Shown here piece after piece: positions 36,588-48,601 of a DNA stretch of 64,000 nt. The position numbers and the translations under genes were made by a program. The notes below the pieces were generated by a model. It was given only the letters and a program-made list of their open reading frames with translations, searched no databases and was not told the DNA's origin. The first letter of the stretch is position 1. The number at the start of each line of letters is the position of its first letter. The DNA is taken from contig NZ_JACHJN010000006.1 of NCBI RefSeq assembly GCF_014203665.1, positions 124,001 to 188,000 on the forward strand. Reading direction: 5' to 3'. The stretch comes from Saccharothrix tamanrassetensis. Lineage in GTDB: Bacteria; Actinomycetota; Actinomycetes; Mycobacteriales; Pseudonocardiaceae.

Positions 36588-37245
36588 ATGGGTCGTGCTC
36601 GACATCGAGGGCACGCTGTCCGCCACCGACCAGGTGCTGGTCGTGCTGTACGACTACGCCCGGCCGCGACTCGGGCCGTGGATCGACGGCCACGGCGACG
36701 ACCCCGTTGTCGCGGAAGCGGTCCGGCAGATCCGCGAGCTGTCCGGTGTGGACGGTGTCACGGACGAGCTGGTGCGGGTGCTGCACGGCTGGATGGACGC
36801 CGACCAGAAGGTCACGCCGCTCAAGACGTTGCAGGGCCTGATCTGGCAGCAGGGGTACGCCGACGGCGACCTGGTGGCGGAGTTCTTCCCGGACGTGGTC
36901 CCGGCGCTGCGCAAGTGGCACGAGGACGGCGTGAAGCTGGCCGTGTTCTCGTCCGGCTCGGTGGCCGGGCAGGTCGCGTTCTTCGGCCACACCGCGGAAG
37001 GCGACCTGCGCGGGCTGTTCGAGCACCACTTCGACACCGTGAACGCCGGTCCGAAGCGCGAAGCCGCCTCCTACCGCGCCATCGCCGCCGTGCTCGGGTC
37101 GGACGACATCACGTTCTACTCCGACGTGCCGGCCGAGCTGCACGCGGCGGCCGAGGCGGGTTGGCGGACGGTCGGCGTGGCACGGCCCGGCGAGCCCTAC
37201 GGCGACGCGGACTTCAGTCCACACAGGACGGTGAGCGCGCTGTGA
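36580..37245 (+). CDS. mtnC: Enolase-phosphatase E1 (acireductone synthase), HAD family
   Basis: 221 residues overlapping mtnA by 8 nt. The HAD nucleophile region is VVLDIEGTLSATDQV, where DIEGT replaces the usual DxDGT and is diagnostic for MtnC. Further motifs are FSSGSVAGQVAFFGHT (about 126) and FYSDVPAELHAAAEAG (about 185). It enolises and dephosphorylates 2,3-diketo-5-methylthiopentyl-1-phosphate to give acireductone. The four mtn genes overlap each other by 4-8 nt, showing tight translational coupling. Confidence 0.94.
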   Translation: MTEWVVLDIEGTLSATDQVLVVLYDYARPRLGPWIDGHGDDPVVAEAVRQIRELSGVDGVTDELVRVLHGWMDADQKVTPLKTLQGLIWQQGYADGDLVAEFFPDVVPALRKWHEDGVKLAVFSSGSVAGQVAFFGHTAEGDLRGLFEHHFDTVNAGPKREAASYRAIAAVLGSDDITFYSDVPAELHAAAEAGWRTVGVARPGEPYGDADFSPHRTVSAL

Positions 37246-37835
37246 CGCCTGGAGAGGCGCTGGCCGCGGAATGCGCCCGGTACGCCGCGATGGGTTGGAT
37301 GCGCGGCACGTCCGGCAACCTCTCCGTCGTGGTGGCACGCGACCCGCTGCGCCTGGCCGTCACCGTCAGCGGACGCGACAAGGGTGAGCTCACCGCCGAC
37401 GACGTCGTGGTCGTCGACGCCGAGGGGCGGACCGACGACCCGCTGAAGGTGCCTTCCGCCGAAGCGGGTCTGCACGGCCGGATCGCCGCCGTCTCCGGCG
37501 CGGGCGCGGTCGTCCACGTGCACGCCCTGGCCCCGGTCGTCGCGGCCGAGTACTGGCCCGAGGGCGTCGAACTGCGCGACCTGGAGATGCTCAAGGGCTT
37601 CGGCCGTTCGGCGCACGACGACCTCGTGGTGGTGCCGGTCGTGCCGAACGACCAGGACATGCGGGTGCTCGGCGACGCGTTCGAGGCCGGGTATCGAGAA
37701 GACGTGCCGGCCTTGATCGTGGCCCGGCACGGGGTGTACGTGTGGGGTGAGGACCTGTACCGGGCACGCCACCGGCTGGAATGCCTGGAGTGGCTGCTGC
37801 GCTTCAAGATCGAGACGAGGAGGGACCAGCGGTGA
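37242..37835 (+). CDS. mtnB: Methylthioribulose-1-phosphate dehydratase
   Basis: 197 residues from GTG 37242, overlapping the mtnC stop as GTGA. Class II aldolase/adducin fold with MGWMRGTSGNLSVVV near the start, the zinc histidines in VVHVHALAPVVAAEYW (about 90) and a third in ARHGVYVWGED (about 165). It dehydrates methylthioribulose-1-phosphate between the MtnA and MtnC steps. The gene order A-C-B-D differs from the reaction order but all steps from MtnA to acireductone oxidation are covered. Confidence 0.93.
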   Translation: MTPGEALAAECARYAAMGWMRGTSGNLSVVVARDPLRLAVTVSGRDKGELTADDVVVVDAEGRTDDPLKVPSAEAGLHGRIAAVSGAGAVVHVHALAPVVAAEYWPEGVELRDLEMLKGFGRSAHDDLVVVPVVPNDQDMRVLGDAFEAGYREDVPALIVARHGVYVWGEDLYRARHRLECLEWLLRFKIETRRDQR

Positions 37836-38395
37836 CATTGCTGACCGTGTGGCCGGACACCGAGCCCGGGACCGTGGTGGTGCGCACCGCCGATCCCGTC
37901 GAGATCGCGGACGAGCTGAAGCAGTTGGGTGTGCGCTACGAGCAGTGGCCGGTGATCCCCGGTGTCACCAGGGAGAACGCGCTGGAGGCGTACCGCGCCC
38001 AGGTCGACCGGGTCACCGAGGCCGAGGGCTACGTCATGGTCGACGCCATGGAGATGACCCCGTCCGACGACCCGGCGTGGCTGGAGTCGGCGGGTGCGGC
38101 GCGTCGGAAGTTCCTCGCCGAGCACACCCACGACGACGACGAGGACCGCTTCTTCGCGCGGGGCGCCGGAGTCTTCTACCTGCACGTCGAGGATCGCGTC
38201 CACGCCGTGCTGTGCGAGGCGGGAGACCTACTGAGCGTGCCGAAGAACACCACTCACTGGTTCGACATGGGCACCCGCCCGGACTACGTGTCGATCCGGT
38301 TCTTCCACGACGACGACGGCTGGGTGGGCAACTTCACCGGCAGCGAGATCGCCAAGTCGTTCCCCACGTTCGACACGCTCATGGCCGGTCGCTGA
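37832..38395 (+). CDS. mtnD: Acireductone dioxygenase
   Basis: 187 residues from GTG 37832, again with GTGA overlap. The cupin metal site is intact: HTHDDDEDRFFARGAGVFYL gives H-x-H-x3-E, and the fourth ligand is in NTTHWFDMG (about 144). With iron it converts acireductone to the 2-keto precursor of methionine and formate; with nickel the same fold gives an off-pathway product with CO, and the sequence alone does not tell which. The aminotransferase for the last step is not nearby. Its 3' end overlaps the convergent HD-domain gene by 17 nt. Confidence 0.94.
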   Translation: MTLLTVWPDTEPGTVVVRTADPVEIADELKQLGVRYEQWPVIPGVTRENALEAYRAQVDRVTEAEGYVMVDAMEMTPSDDPAWLESAGAARRKFLAEHTHDDDEDRFFARGAGVFYLHVEDRVHAVLCEAGDLLSVPKNTTHWFDMGTRPDYVSIRFFHDDDGWVGNFTGSEIAKSFPTFDTLMAGR

Positions 38396-38987
38396 GGGTG
38401 TCCAGCTCGGCGGCGAGGTTGGCCTTGGCGCGCGACTCCCAACGGTCGCGCGCCGGGGACGTCACGTAGAGCGGGTCGCGTTCCAGCAGGCCCCGCAACA
38501 CCTGTGCACGACCGACACGCCAAGCCTCGTCCGGCACGTGCGCGTACTCCTCGCGCACCGCCCGCCGATACCGCTCGTAGTCGTCCTCGTCCGAGCCCAG
38601 GATCGCCAGATCGGCGTCCGACAGCAGCGCGGCCGGCTCGTCCGACGCGGTGTGGTCGATGGTGGACAACACCAACTCGACCACCCGGCCGGGCTCGACG
38701 CCGGCCTCGTGAAGCCGCTGTTGTACCCACTTCGCGCTGTTGCGCTCGTCCTCGCCGGGCTTGCCGTCGTAGACCACGTCGTGCGCGAGCGCGGCCAACG
38801 CGAGCACCGCCCGTTCCTCGGCGGTGCGATGCCCGGCCAACACCTTTACGTCCCGCACGACCTGGAGCACGTGGTCGGTGTTGTGGTAGCCCCGATGAGC
38901 CTCCGCGTACCTCGCGTCCAGGTCGCCCGCCGTACCCGGCCGCCCACCCAGAACGCGGACCGCCTTGTCCCACAACGCTTCCAACAT
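38379..38987 (-). CDS. HD-domain predicted metal-dependent phosphohydrolase
   Basis: 202 residues with RYAEAHRGYHNTDHVLQVV (about 25-43), ALAALAHDVVYDGKPGEDE (about 82-100) and STIDHTA, the histidine/aspartate pattern of YHNxxH-type HD hydrolases found widely in bacteria. It should bind two metals and hydrolyse a phosphoester, possibly a nucleotide; the substrate is unknown. The ATG follows TAGAGT by 6 nt, so the transcript is probably leaderless. It converges on and overlaps mtnD by 17 nt, so transcription of the two genes may interfere. Confidence 0.88.
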   Translation of the reverse strand: MLEALWDKAVRVLGGRPGTAGDLDARYAEAHRGYHNTDHVLQVVRDVKVLAGHRTAEERAVLALAALAHDVVYDGKPGEDERNSAKWVQQRLHEAGVEPGRVVELVLSTIDHTASDEPAALLSDADLAILGSDEDDYERYRRAVREEYAHVPDEAWRVGRAQVLRGLLERDPLYVTSPARDRWESRAKANLAAELDTLSDRP

Positions 38988-39313
38988 GGGCCAACTCTAC
39001 GGTGGACACCGCCTCGGTTTCCGGCACCAACGAGCCCCCGAAGTCACGTTCAACTCCTCGACACGACCGGTGCCGGCCATAGCTGGACCTGAAGGTTGCC
39101 ACCACCTTCAAGCACCTGCGGTCGTTCAGTCGGAAACCCTCCCGACCAGCCAAAGTGAGGAATTTTCGTAATTACTCAATTTGCGCACTAAGCAAACATC
39201 CCAGCGGCATAACGGATCGGTGGCAAGTCGGACCGACCGAATGCCGTAACGTTCTCAGAGCCATTCGACGTAGTTGGATTCCGTCGTTGCCCCCTATGTC
39301 CTGGAGATCACCC
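38988..39313. other. Intergenic region with AT-rich promoter segment
   Basis: This 326-nt gap has no gene that I can support. Positions about 39155-39200 are markedly AT-rich (GAATTTTCGTAATTACTCAA) and are the likely promoter region for the LAxTG surface-protein gene; GGAG lies 7 nt before that start. The first part has ordinary GC content and holds the leaderless promoter of the HD-domain gene. Confidence 0.4.
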
Positions 39314-40081
39314 ATGCGCCTAGCAGCGCGCCACTTGTTCGGAGCAGCCGCCCTGCTCGCGGCAACCACGCTGGCCGTCATCCCCCTCGCCACCGCCGCC
39401 CCCAAGACCCACGACTCCGGTGACCCGCGCGCGACCGTGCACGAGGCCAACGTCGACATCGGCCAGCTGGGCAACGCGTGCGCCGCGGTAGGCCTGCCGG
39501 GCGAGGAGCGGGAGCTGACCGGCGGTTACCACGTCGAGGGCGCCAACATCGACATCACCGCCCACCCGGACGGCTACCGGATCACCGGCGTGGTGGTGAA
39601 GGGCTCCTCGGCCGCCAACGTCTACTACGCCACGCCGCCGGCCAACGTGCAACCGCTCGGCGCCATCCCGTGGCTCGACCTGCACCCCCCGCTCAACTCC
39701 AGCGACGAACCCGCCGGCATCAGCCACTGGTTCGTGTGCGCGGCGGAAGCCGAAACCCCCAGGGGCGACGTCCCCTCCAGCACCACCGCGTCGAGCAGCA
39801 GTGCGAGCAGCGCCACCGGCAGCACCGCCCCGACCACCGTCAGCTCCACGCCGGCGGCCGGCAGCTCCACCCCGTCGACCAGCACGTCAGCCGCGGCAAC
39901 CGCCATCACCACCACAACGTCGGCCTTCGCGCCCGCCGACGCCGGCGGCTCCCGCTCGAACGACGACCTGGCCAGCACCGGCTTCGGGTCCCTGTGGCTG
40001 CTGTTCGTCGGCCTCGCCCTGATCGCAGCCGGCGCGGTGTTCGTGGCGTCCCCCAAGCTGCGAGCCCTACTCCGCCGCTAA
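39314..40081 (+). CDS. LAxTG-anchored surface protein (sortase E type substrate)
   Basis: 255 residues. A Sec signal peptide (HLFGAAALLAATTLAVIPLA) is followed by a roughly 130-residue extracellular domain with two cysteines (LGNACAAVG, HWFVCAAEAE), which should be one disulphide. A Ser/Thr/Ala/Pro-rich stalk covers about 155-215. The sorting signal DDLASTGFGSLWLLFVGLAL is followed by a hydrophobic helix and the basic tail KLRALLRR. LAxTG is the motif of actinobacterial class E sortases. The domain is not recognised; a role at the cell wall is inferred. No sortase gene is in the window. Confidence 0.85.
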   Translation: MRLAARHLFGAAALLAATTLAVIPLATAAPKTHDSGDPRATVHEANVDIGQLGNACAAVGLPGEERELTGGYHVEGANIDITAHPDGYRITGVVVKGSSAANVYYATPPANVQPLGAIPWLDLHPPLNSSDEPAGISHWFVCAAEAETPRGDVPSSTTASSSSASSATGSTAPTTVSSTPAAGSSTPSTSTSAAATAITTTTSAFAPADAGGSRSNDDLASTGFGSLWLLFVGLALIAAGAVFVASPKLRALLRR

Positions 40082-40118
40082 CCCCACCAGCCCCACGCGC
40101 CAGCGCACACCGGTCCCT

Positions 40119-40263
40119 CTGCGTGTCATCCCCGTATGGCCTGCCCGCAGGGAACCGCATGTGTCAAGGGCAGATCGGTCGCGCGATCACCGCACACCCA
40201 TGATCGATCTGCCCTTGACGCATGTGGTTGTCTTTGACCTGGCCATACGGGGATGACACGCAG
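40119..40263. repeat. Nested palindrome, copy A of a two-copy repeat element
   Basis: The outer arms (40119-40141 and 40241-40263) are perfect 23-bp inverted repeats with core GTGTCATCCCCGTATGG. Inside lie the inner arms 40155-40177 and 40205-40227, complementary at 21 of 23 positions (core TCAAGGGCAGATCG). The same outer arms occur at 45611-45633 and 45719-45741, where the inner arms have a wholly different sequence. The whole could fold as a long two-part hairpin in RNA or a cruciform in DNA. It lies between the LAxTG protein gene and ctaD. Confidence 0.85.
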
Positions 40264-40338
40264 ACCCACCGCCCTGCAAAGCTCGAAGAGCTTCGCAGGG
40301 CTCTTGTGGAGATCCTTGGCGGCCAGCCCGTCCGGCGA
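40264..40338. repeat. Conserved flank of the nested palindrome, copy A
   Basis: Immediately right of the palindrome is CCACCGCCCTGCAAAGCTCG, then AAGAGCTTCGCAGGG and ATCCTTGGCGGCCAGCCCGT continuing to CCGGCGAGGACGCTTT. The same order appears on the opposite strand left of copy B (45541-45610). It includes a small hairpin, GCAAAGCTC pairing with GAGCTTYGC. Palindrome plus flank define an element of about 240 bp. Confidence 0.75.
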
Positions 40339-40497
40339 GGACGCTTTCAGCCCTTCAACCCTGCCCGGCGAGTCCACCCGCCCAGCAGGACGCTTCCAGC
40401 CCTGCAAGCCTGTCCGACGAGGCCACCCGCCCAGCAGGACGCTTTCAGCCCTTCAGACCTGCCCAGCGAGGCCACCCGCCCAGCAAGGACGCTTCCC
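40339..40497 (+). repeat. 49-bp tandem repeat array, 3.2 copies
   Basis: Units begin at 40339, 40388, 40437 and 40487 (partial), each opening GGACGCTTYC and closing CCACCCGCCCAGCA. The repeats differ at several positions, so they are not recent. The first unit grows out of the end of the conserved flank, which suggests local expansion of element A. Translating it gives only Pro/Ala/Arg-rich nonsense in all frames, and I see no gene between 40082 and 40707. Confidence 0.8.
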
Positions 40498-40707
40498 CCC
40501 GCGGATGCCACCGCCGCCCCGCCTTCACCCCGCGCGACCCCCGCCTCACACCCGGCTCCCACCACTGTGAGCTGCGCTACCTCACTTGATCCAGGACCCG
40601 GCCCAGGCGAGCCCCCGAGAACGCGCCCGTCTACGATCCGGTGAGCCGACGTGGCGAGCCAGCCCGGCCACCCGGCCAAGTCAGCACCAGACAGTGCAGG
40701 AGGCACC

Positions 40708-44592
<3,885 letters not shown>

Positions 44593-44621
44593 CCGTGTAG
44601 GTCATGACCTGACCTACACGG
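44593..44621. promoter_or_regulatory. Perfect palindrome ahead of the NmrA-like gene
   Basis: CCGTGTAGGTCA and TGACCTACACGG are perfect 12-bp arms around a 5-nt centre, starting at the PTH2 stop codon and ending 16 nt before the NmrA-like ATG. It could terminate the serB/PTH2 transcript, but its length and overlap with the leaderless promoter (TAGCTT, 6 nt, ATG) also suit a repressor operator. The sequence is less GC-rich than the terminators in this window, so I favour the operator. Confidence 0.55.
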
Positions 44622-44637
44622 GCCGTAGCTTCGGGGC

Positions 44638-45486
44638 ATGACGATTCTGGTGACCGGTGCGACCGGTGTGGTGGGGCGGAACGTGGTCGACCAGCTCCTG
44701 CGAGCCGGTCAGGGAGTACGAGCGGTCACGCGGCGGCCTGAGGAGGCCGGGCTGCCCGCCGAGGTCGAGGTCGTGGCGGGGGATCTGGGCGAACCTCGGG
44801 CGGAGTGGTTCGCCGGGGTGGAGCGGATGTACCTCTTCCCGGCCGGGGACGGGCAGGCGGCGGCGGAAGCCGTTCGGTGTGGGGTGCGGCGGATCGTGGA
44901 CCTGTCGGCGGCGGCCGTGACGCTCGGGCTGCACACCAACCCGGTGGAGCAGGCCGTGGAGGAGTCGGGGGCCGAGTGGACCCACGTGCGGCCGGGTGGG
45001 TTCATGACCAACCTGCTGCCGGTGTGGGCGCCTTCGATCCGGGCTCGTCGGGTGGTGCGGTACCCGTTCCCCGACGAGGCTTCGGTGCCGGTGCACGAGG
45101 CCGACATCGCGGCCGTCGCCGTGGCCGCGATGTTGGAGGACGGGCACGCCGGGCGGGCGTACACGTTGACGGGGCCCGAATCCATCACCGCCCGCGAGCA
45201 GGTCGCGGCCATCTCGGACGCGCTGGGGGAAGAGGTGCGGTTCGAGGTCGTGTCACGCGAGGTGGCGCGGGAGGAAATGCTCGCGCTGGGCGGGTTCGCC
45301 GCGGAGAACGCCGATCTTCTGCTGGGGTTCGTGAACTACGACGGTGGGGAGGCGTCGGGGGAGGGGTTCTCGGACGACGACTACTCGGCGTTGCTCAAGC
45401 CTTGGCCGGATGTGGAGCTCGCGACGGGGCGGGCTGCGCGGTCCTACGGTCAGTGGGCGCGGGACCACGTGGCGGACTTCCGCTAG
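44638..45486 (+). CDS. NmrA-like NAD(P)-binding reductase/epimerase
   Basis: 282 residues with the extended-SDR nucleotide loop ILVTGATGVVGRNVVDQLL at the start, AVTRRPEEAGLP (an NADP-type Arg) and the later HVRPGGFMTNLLPVWAPSIR. The catalytic Tyr-x3-Lys of classical reductases is missing, as in NmrA-type redox sensors and many uncharacterised SDRs. It is probably a reductase or sensor for NADPH in the cytoplasm. The start codon follows TAGCTT by 6 nt (leaderless) and a 12-bp-arm palindrome overlaps this promoter, so expression is likely repressor-controlled. Confidence 0.85.
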   Translation: MTILVTGATGVVGRNVVDQLLRAGQGVRAVTRRPEEAGLPAEVEVVAGDLGEPRAEWFAGVERMYLFPAGDGQAAAEAVRCGVRRIVDLSAAAVTLGLHTNPVEQAVEESGAEWTHVRPGGFMTNLLPVWAPSIRARRVVRYPFPDEASVPVHEADIAAVAVAAMLEDGHAGRAYTLTGPESITAREQVAAISDALGEEVRFEVVSREVAREEMLALGGFAAENADLLLGFVNYDGGEASGEGFSDDDYSALLKPWPDVELATGRAARSYGQWARDHVADFR

Positions 45487-45540
45487 GTGCGGGTGGTCGG
45501 GTGGTTGGGTGGTCGCTACCGGTGGGGTGAAGAGCGTAAA

Positions 45541-45610
45541 AGCGTCCTCGCCGGACGGGCTGGCCGCCAAGGATGGGGGGCAAAGCTCTTCGAGCTTTGC
45601 GGGCGGTGGG
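45541..45610. repeat. Conserved flank of the nested palindrome, copy B (inverted)
   Basis: Reading GCGTCCTCGCCGGACGGGCT then GGCCGCCAAGGAT, this is the reverse complement of the flank right of copy A. It includes the hairpin GCAAAGCTC-TTC-GAGCTTTGC (45580-45600), which could also terminate the NmrA-like gene that ends 54 nt earlier. Conservation between copies stops upstream of about 45535. Confidence 0.75.
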
Positions 45611-45741
45611 CTGCGTGTCATCCCCGTATGGCCTGGTCGAAGACAACCACCCTTGTCCGGGAGGTGCAAGCGAAGGGCGTGCTTGCACCTCCCGGACAAG
45701 CGCGGTTCGCTGCGCGCAGGCCATACGGGGATGACACGCAG
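45611..45741. repeat. Nested palindrome, copy B of the repeat element
   Basis: The outer arms 45611-45635 and 45717-45741 are perfect 25-bp inverted repeats that share their outer 23 bp with copy A. The inner arms 45652-45671 and 45681-45700 are a perfect 20-bp inverted repeat (core TTGTCCGGGAGGTGCAAG) with no similarity to the inner arms of copy A. It sits between the convergent ends of the NmrA-like and dinG genes. No protein-coding gene is seen between 45487 and 45818. Confidence 0.85.
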
Positions 45742-45818
45742 CGGGGAAGGTGCGCGCTGCGCGCGGCTGAGGGGCGGCCGGGGTGGGTGCGGCCGGGGTG
45801 GGCGGCTGGGGGCCTGGG

Positions 45819-47846
45819 TCAGTTGTTGGCTGCGTCCAGGCGTTTGAGGGCTGCTCGGACCACTTCCGGGTCGTAGGTGGTCCAGAAGGGGGGTAGGGAG
45901 GCTCGTAGGAAGCCGCCGTAGCGGGCGGTGGCCAGGCGGGGGTCGAGGATGGCTACTACGCCCTTGTCGTTCATGGAGCGGAGCAGGCGGCCGGCGCCTT
46001 GGGCCAGCAGCAGGGCGGCGTGGGTGGCGGCGACGGTGAGGAAGCCGTTGCCCCCGCGGGACTCGACTGCTTTCTGCCGTGCCGACGCCAACGGGTCGTC
46101 CGGGCGGGGGAAGGGGATCCGGTCCATGACGACCAGTTGCAGGGCCGGTCCCGGGACGTCCACGCCTTGCCAGAGGGACAGGGTGCCGAACAGGCAGGTC
46201 TCGTCGTCTTCGGCGAAGCGCTTGACCAGTTGGCCGGTGGCGTCGTCACCCTGGCAGAGGACCGGGTAGTCGAGCTTGGTGCGCAGGGCTTCGGCGGCTG
46301 CCTTGGCCGCCCGCATCGAGGAGAACAGGCCCAGGGTCCGGCCGCCGGCGGCGTTCACCAGGCCCTCCAACTCGTCCACGTAGGACGGTGGCAGGCCGTC
46401 TCGGCCCGGCGGGGGCAGGTGCCTTGCCACGTAGAGGATTCCGCTGCTGCCGTGTTCGAACGGCGAGCCCACGTCGAGACCCGACCAGCGGGGTTGGCCC
46501 GCGTCGGACGGCGGTTCCTTGTCGGTCGCGGTGCCTTCGGCCTTGCGGGCGTTGGACGCAGCGGGGAGGCCCCACTGGCGGGCCAGGGTGTCGAAGGTGC
46601 CGCCGAGGGTCAGGGTCGCGGAGGTGAGGATGGTGGTGCGCTTGCCGAAGAGGCGTTCGCGCAGCAGGCCGCCCACGCCCAGCGGGGCCACCCGGAGGGA
46701 CGGGGTCTTGTTGCGGTCGGCGAAGTCGCCGGAGATCCAGACGACGTCGTGGTCGTTCTCGAACGCGCCGAGGATCCTGGCCGCGCAGTCGTGCACGTCG
46801 TCCAGCAGGGACCGGGCCAGCTTGCGGGAGGTGGCGCCTTCCACGTCCTCCTTGCGTTCCGGGCCCAGGGAGGTGATGCAGGCGTGCGCGGCGTCCTTGG
46901 TGGCGCGCAGGGCTCCCTGGAGAGCGGTGGGAAGCGAGTCCAAACGGCCGGCGGGAGCGTCTTCGAGGAGCATGGCCAGGCCGTCGCTCGCTTCCGCCAT
47001 GCGGTCGGCCACGCCCTGGTCGATGAGTCGGCCGCAGCGCCGGGCCGCGGTGGCCACGAGGGAGGCGCTCAGTTCTTCCGTTGCCACGGAGGTGACCCGG
47101 TCCACCAGGTCGTGCGCCTCGTCGATGACCACCACGTCGTGGTCGGGGAGGACCTGGTAGCCCTCCAGGGCGTCGATGGCCAGCATGGCGTGGTTGGTCA
47201 CCACCACGTCCGCCCGGCCCGCTTCGGCCCTGGCGCGTTCGGCGAAGCAGTCGACGCCGACGGGGCACTTCGCCGCACCCAGGCATTCCCGGGCGGTCAC
47301 CGAGACCTGGCGCCAGGACTGGTCGCTCACGCCGGGGACCAGTTCGTCCCGGTCGCCGGTCTCGGTGTCGGAGGACCAGTCGTGCAGGCGTTTGACCTCG
47401 CGGCCCAGGCGGGAGACGGCGAACGGGTCGAAGAGGCCGGCGTCCTCCGGCTCGTCCGGGGCACCGGTGTGGACGCGGTGCATGCACAGGTAGTTGCGGC
47501 GGCCTTTGAGGATCGCGAAGCGGGGTTCCCGGCCCAGTTCCTTGCGCAGGGCCTTGGCCAGCCGGGGGAGGTCCCGGTCCACGAGTTGGCGCTGGAGGGC
47601 GATGGTGGCGGTGGAGATGACCACCGTCGACTCCTCGGCCACCGCGTGCCTGATCGCCGGGACGAGGTAGGCCAGCGACTTGCCGGTGCCGGTGCCCGCC
47701 TGGACGGCGAGGTGCTCGCCGGTCCGGATCGCGTGCTCCACCGCTTCGGCCATGGCTACCTGGCCCTCGCGCTCGGCTCCGCCCACCGCCTGCACGGCAA
47801 CGGCTAGCAGGGACCGGGTGTCGGGGATGGCGGTGGTGGACGGCAC
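45819..47846 (-). CDS. dinG: ATP-dependent DNA helicase, DinG/XPD type with Fe-S cluster
   Basis: 675 residues from GTG 47846. Walker A AGTGTGKSLAYLVP (about 51), four cysteines for an Fe-S cluster (NYLCMHRV, ECLGAAKC, GVDC), DEAH box VVIDEAHDLVD (about 245) and the late motif QGAGRLLRSMNDKGVVAILD (about 625) are all present. It unwinds DNA 5' to 3' and helps at damage, R-loops or G-quadruplexes. TACCGT lies 6 nt before the GTG, so the mRNA is probably leaderless. It corresponds in position to Rv1329c in M. tuberculosis, next to pncB/clpS, but here is separated from them by about 6 kb. Confidence 0.93.
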   Translation of the reverse strand: MPSTTAIPDTRSLLAVAVQAVGGAEREGQVAMAEAVEHAIRTGEHLAVQAGTGTGKSLAYLVPAIRHAVAEESTVVISTATIALQRQLVDRDLPRLAKALRKELGREPRFAILKGRRNYLCMHRVHTGAPDEPEDAGLFDPFAVSRLGREVKRLHDWSSDTETGDRDELVPGVSDQSWRQVSVTARECLGAAKCPVGVDCFAERARAEAGRADVVVTNHAMLAIDALEGYQVLPDHDVVVIDEAHDLVDRVTSVATEELSASLVATAARRCGRLIDQGVADRMAEASDGLAMLLEDAPAGRLDSLPTALQGALRATKDAAHACITSLGPERKEDVEGATSRKLARSLLDDVHDCAARILGAFENDHDVVWISGDFADRNKTPSLRVAPLGVGGLLRERLFGKRTTILTSATLTLGGTFDTLARQWGLPAASNARKAEGTATDKEPPSDAGQPRWSGLDVGSPFEHGSSGILYVARHLPPPGRDGLPPSYVDELEGLVNAAGGRTLGLFSSMRAAKAAAEALRTKLDYPVLCQGDDATGQLVKRFAEDDETCLFGTLSLWQGVDVPGPALQLVVMDRIPFPRPDDPLASARQKAVESRGGNGFLTVAATHAALLLAQGAGRLLRSMNDKGVVAILDPRLATARYGGFLRASLPPFWTTYDPEVVRAALKRLDAANN

Positions 47847-47931
47847 GCGAAGACGGTACCCGGACGCACCGTCGGAATCCGGTCGGCACCCGGCCCGCCG
47901 TCCGCGGACCGGGCCGGGTGCGACCGGCGGG

Positions 47932-48504
47932 TCACTTGCGCTTGACGAGTGCCCAGGCGGCCGGGAGCAGGCCCGCCGCCAGGGCGATCTTGACCGCGTC
48001 GCCGATCAGGAACGGGGTGACGCCCGCGGCCAGGGCCTTGGTGAAGCTCAAGTGGGCGGCGGCCATCAGCCACGGCACGCCGAACGCGTAGATCACCAGG
48101 TTGCCGACGGCCATGGTGCCGACCGTGCGCAGCGGGGTGCGGTCACCGCCCCTGGCGGCCAGGTGGCCGACCAGCACGCCGGCGAAGACGAAGCCCACCA
48201 CGTAGCCGAGGGACGCCGGCATCCCGGACGACGCGCCCTGGAACCACGGCACGCCCGCGACGCCCGCGATCAGGTACAGCACCATCGCCGCGCCGCCGCG
48301 CTGCCACCCCAGGGCCGCGCCGACGAGCAGGGCGGCGAACGTCTGGCCGGTGATCGGCACCGGGCTGCCCGGCACCGGCAGGGCGAGCTGCGCGGCCAGG
48401 CCGGTCAGGCCCGCGCCGGCCACGACCAGGGCGATGTCGCGGGCCAGTGCGCCGGGCACCAGGTCGGCCAGGACGCGGCGACCGGGAACAGCGAGGACGG
48501 ACAC
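47932..48504 (-). CDS. bioY: BioY-type biotin transporter substrate-binding membrane protein
   Basis: 190 residues with six hydrophobic helices. LPVPGSPVPITGQTFAALLV (about 42-61) is the biotin-binding-loop motif of BioY S-components, followed by GAALGWQRGGAAMVLYLIAG and GYVVGFVFAG. As the S-component of an ECF transporter it captures biotin and works alone or with bioM/bioN; those genes are not adjacent. Monocistronic in appearance. Biotin supply would feed acyl-CoA carboxylases. Confidence 0.9.
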   Translation of the reverse strand: MSVLAVPGRRVLADLVPGALARDIALVVAGAGLTGLAAQLALPVPGSPVPITGQTFAALLVGAALGWQRGGAAMVLYLIAGVAGVPWFQGASSGMPASLGYVVGFVFAGVLVGHLAARGGDRTPLRTVGTMAVGNLVIYAFGVPWLMAAAHLSFTKALAAGVTPFLIGDAVKIALAAGLLPAAWALVKRK

Positions 48505-48601
48505 GGGGACCTCCTGGGGATCGGACTCGCCTCGGAGGTTAACGGGCGATCACTCGCCCGGTCTTCGTCGGAGTTCCACAAAGTCGCGGATCTCACGCTG
48601 T

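Noticed and set aside
40222..40644. Open frames with Pro/Arg-rich translation across the 49-bp repeats before ctaD
   Set aside because: Composition, repetition and lack of ribosome site indicate non-coding repeat DNA; the ctaD start has its own AGGAGG.
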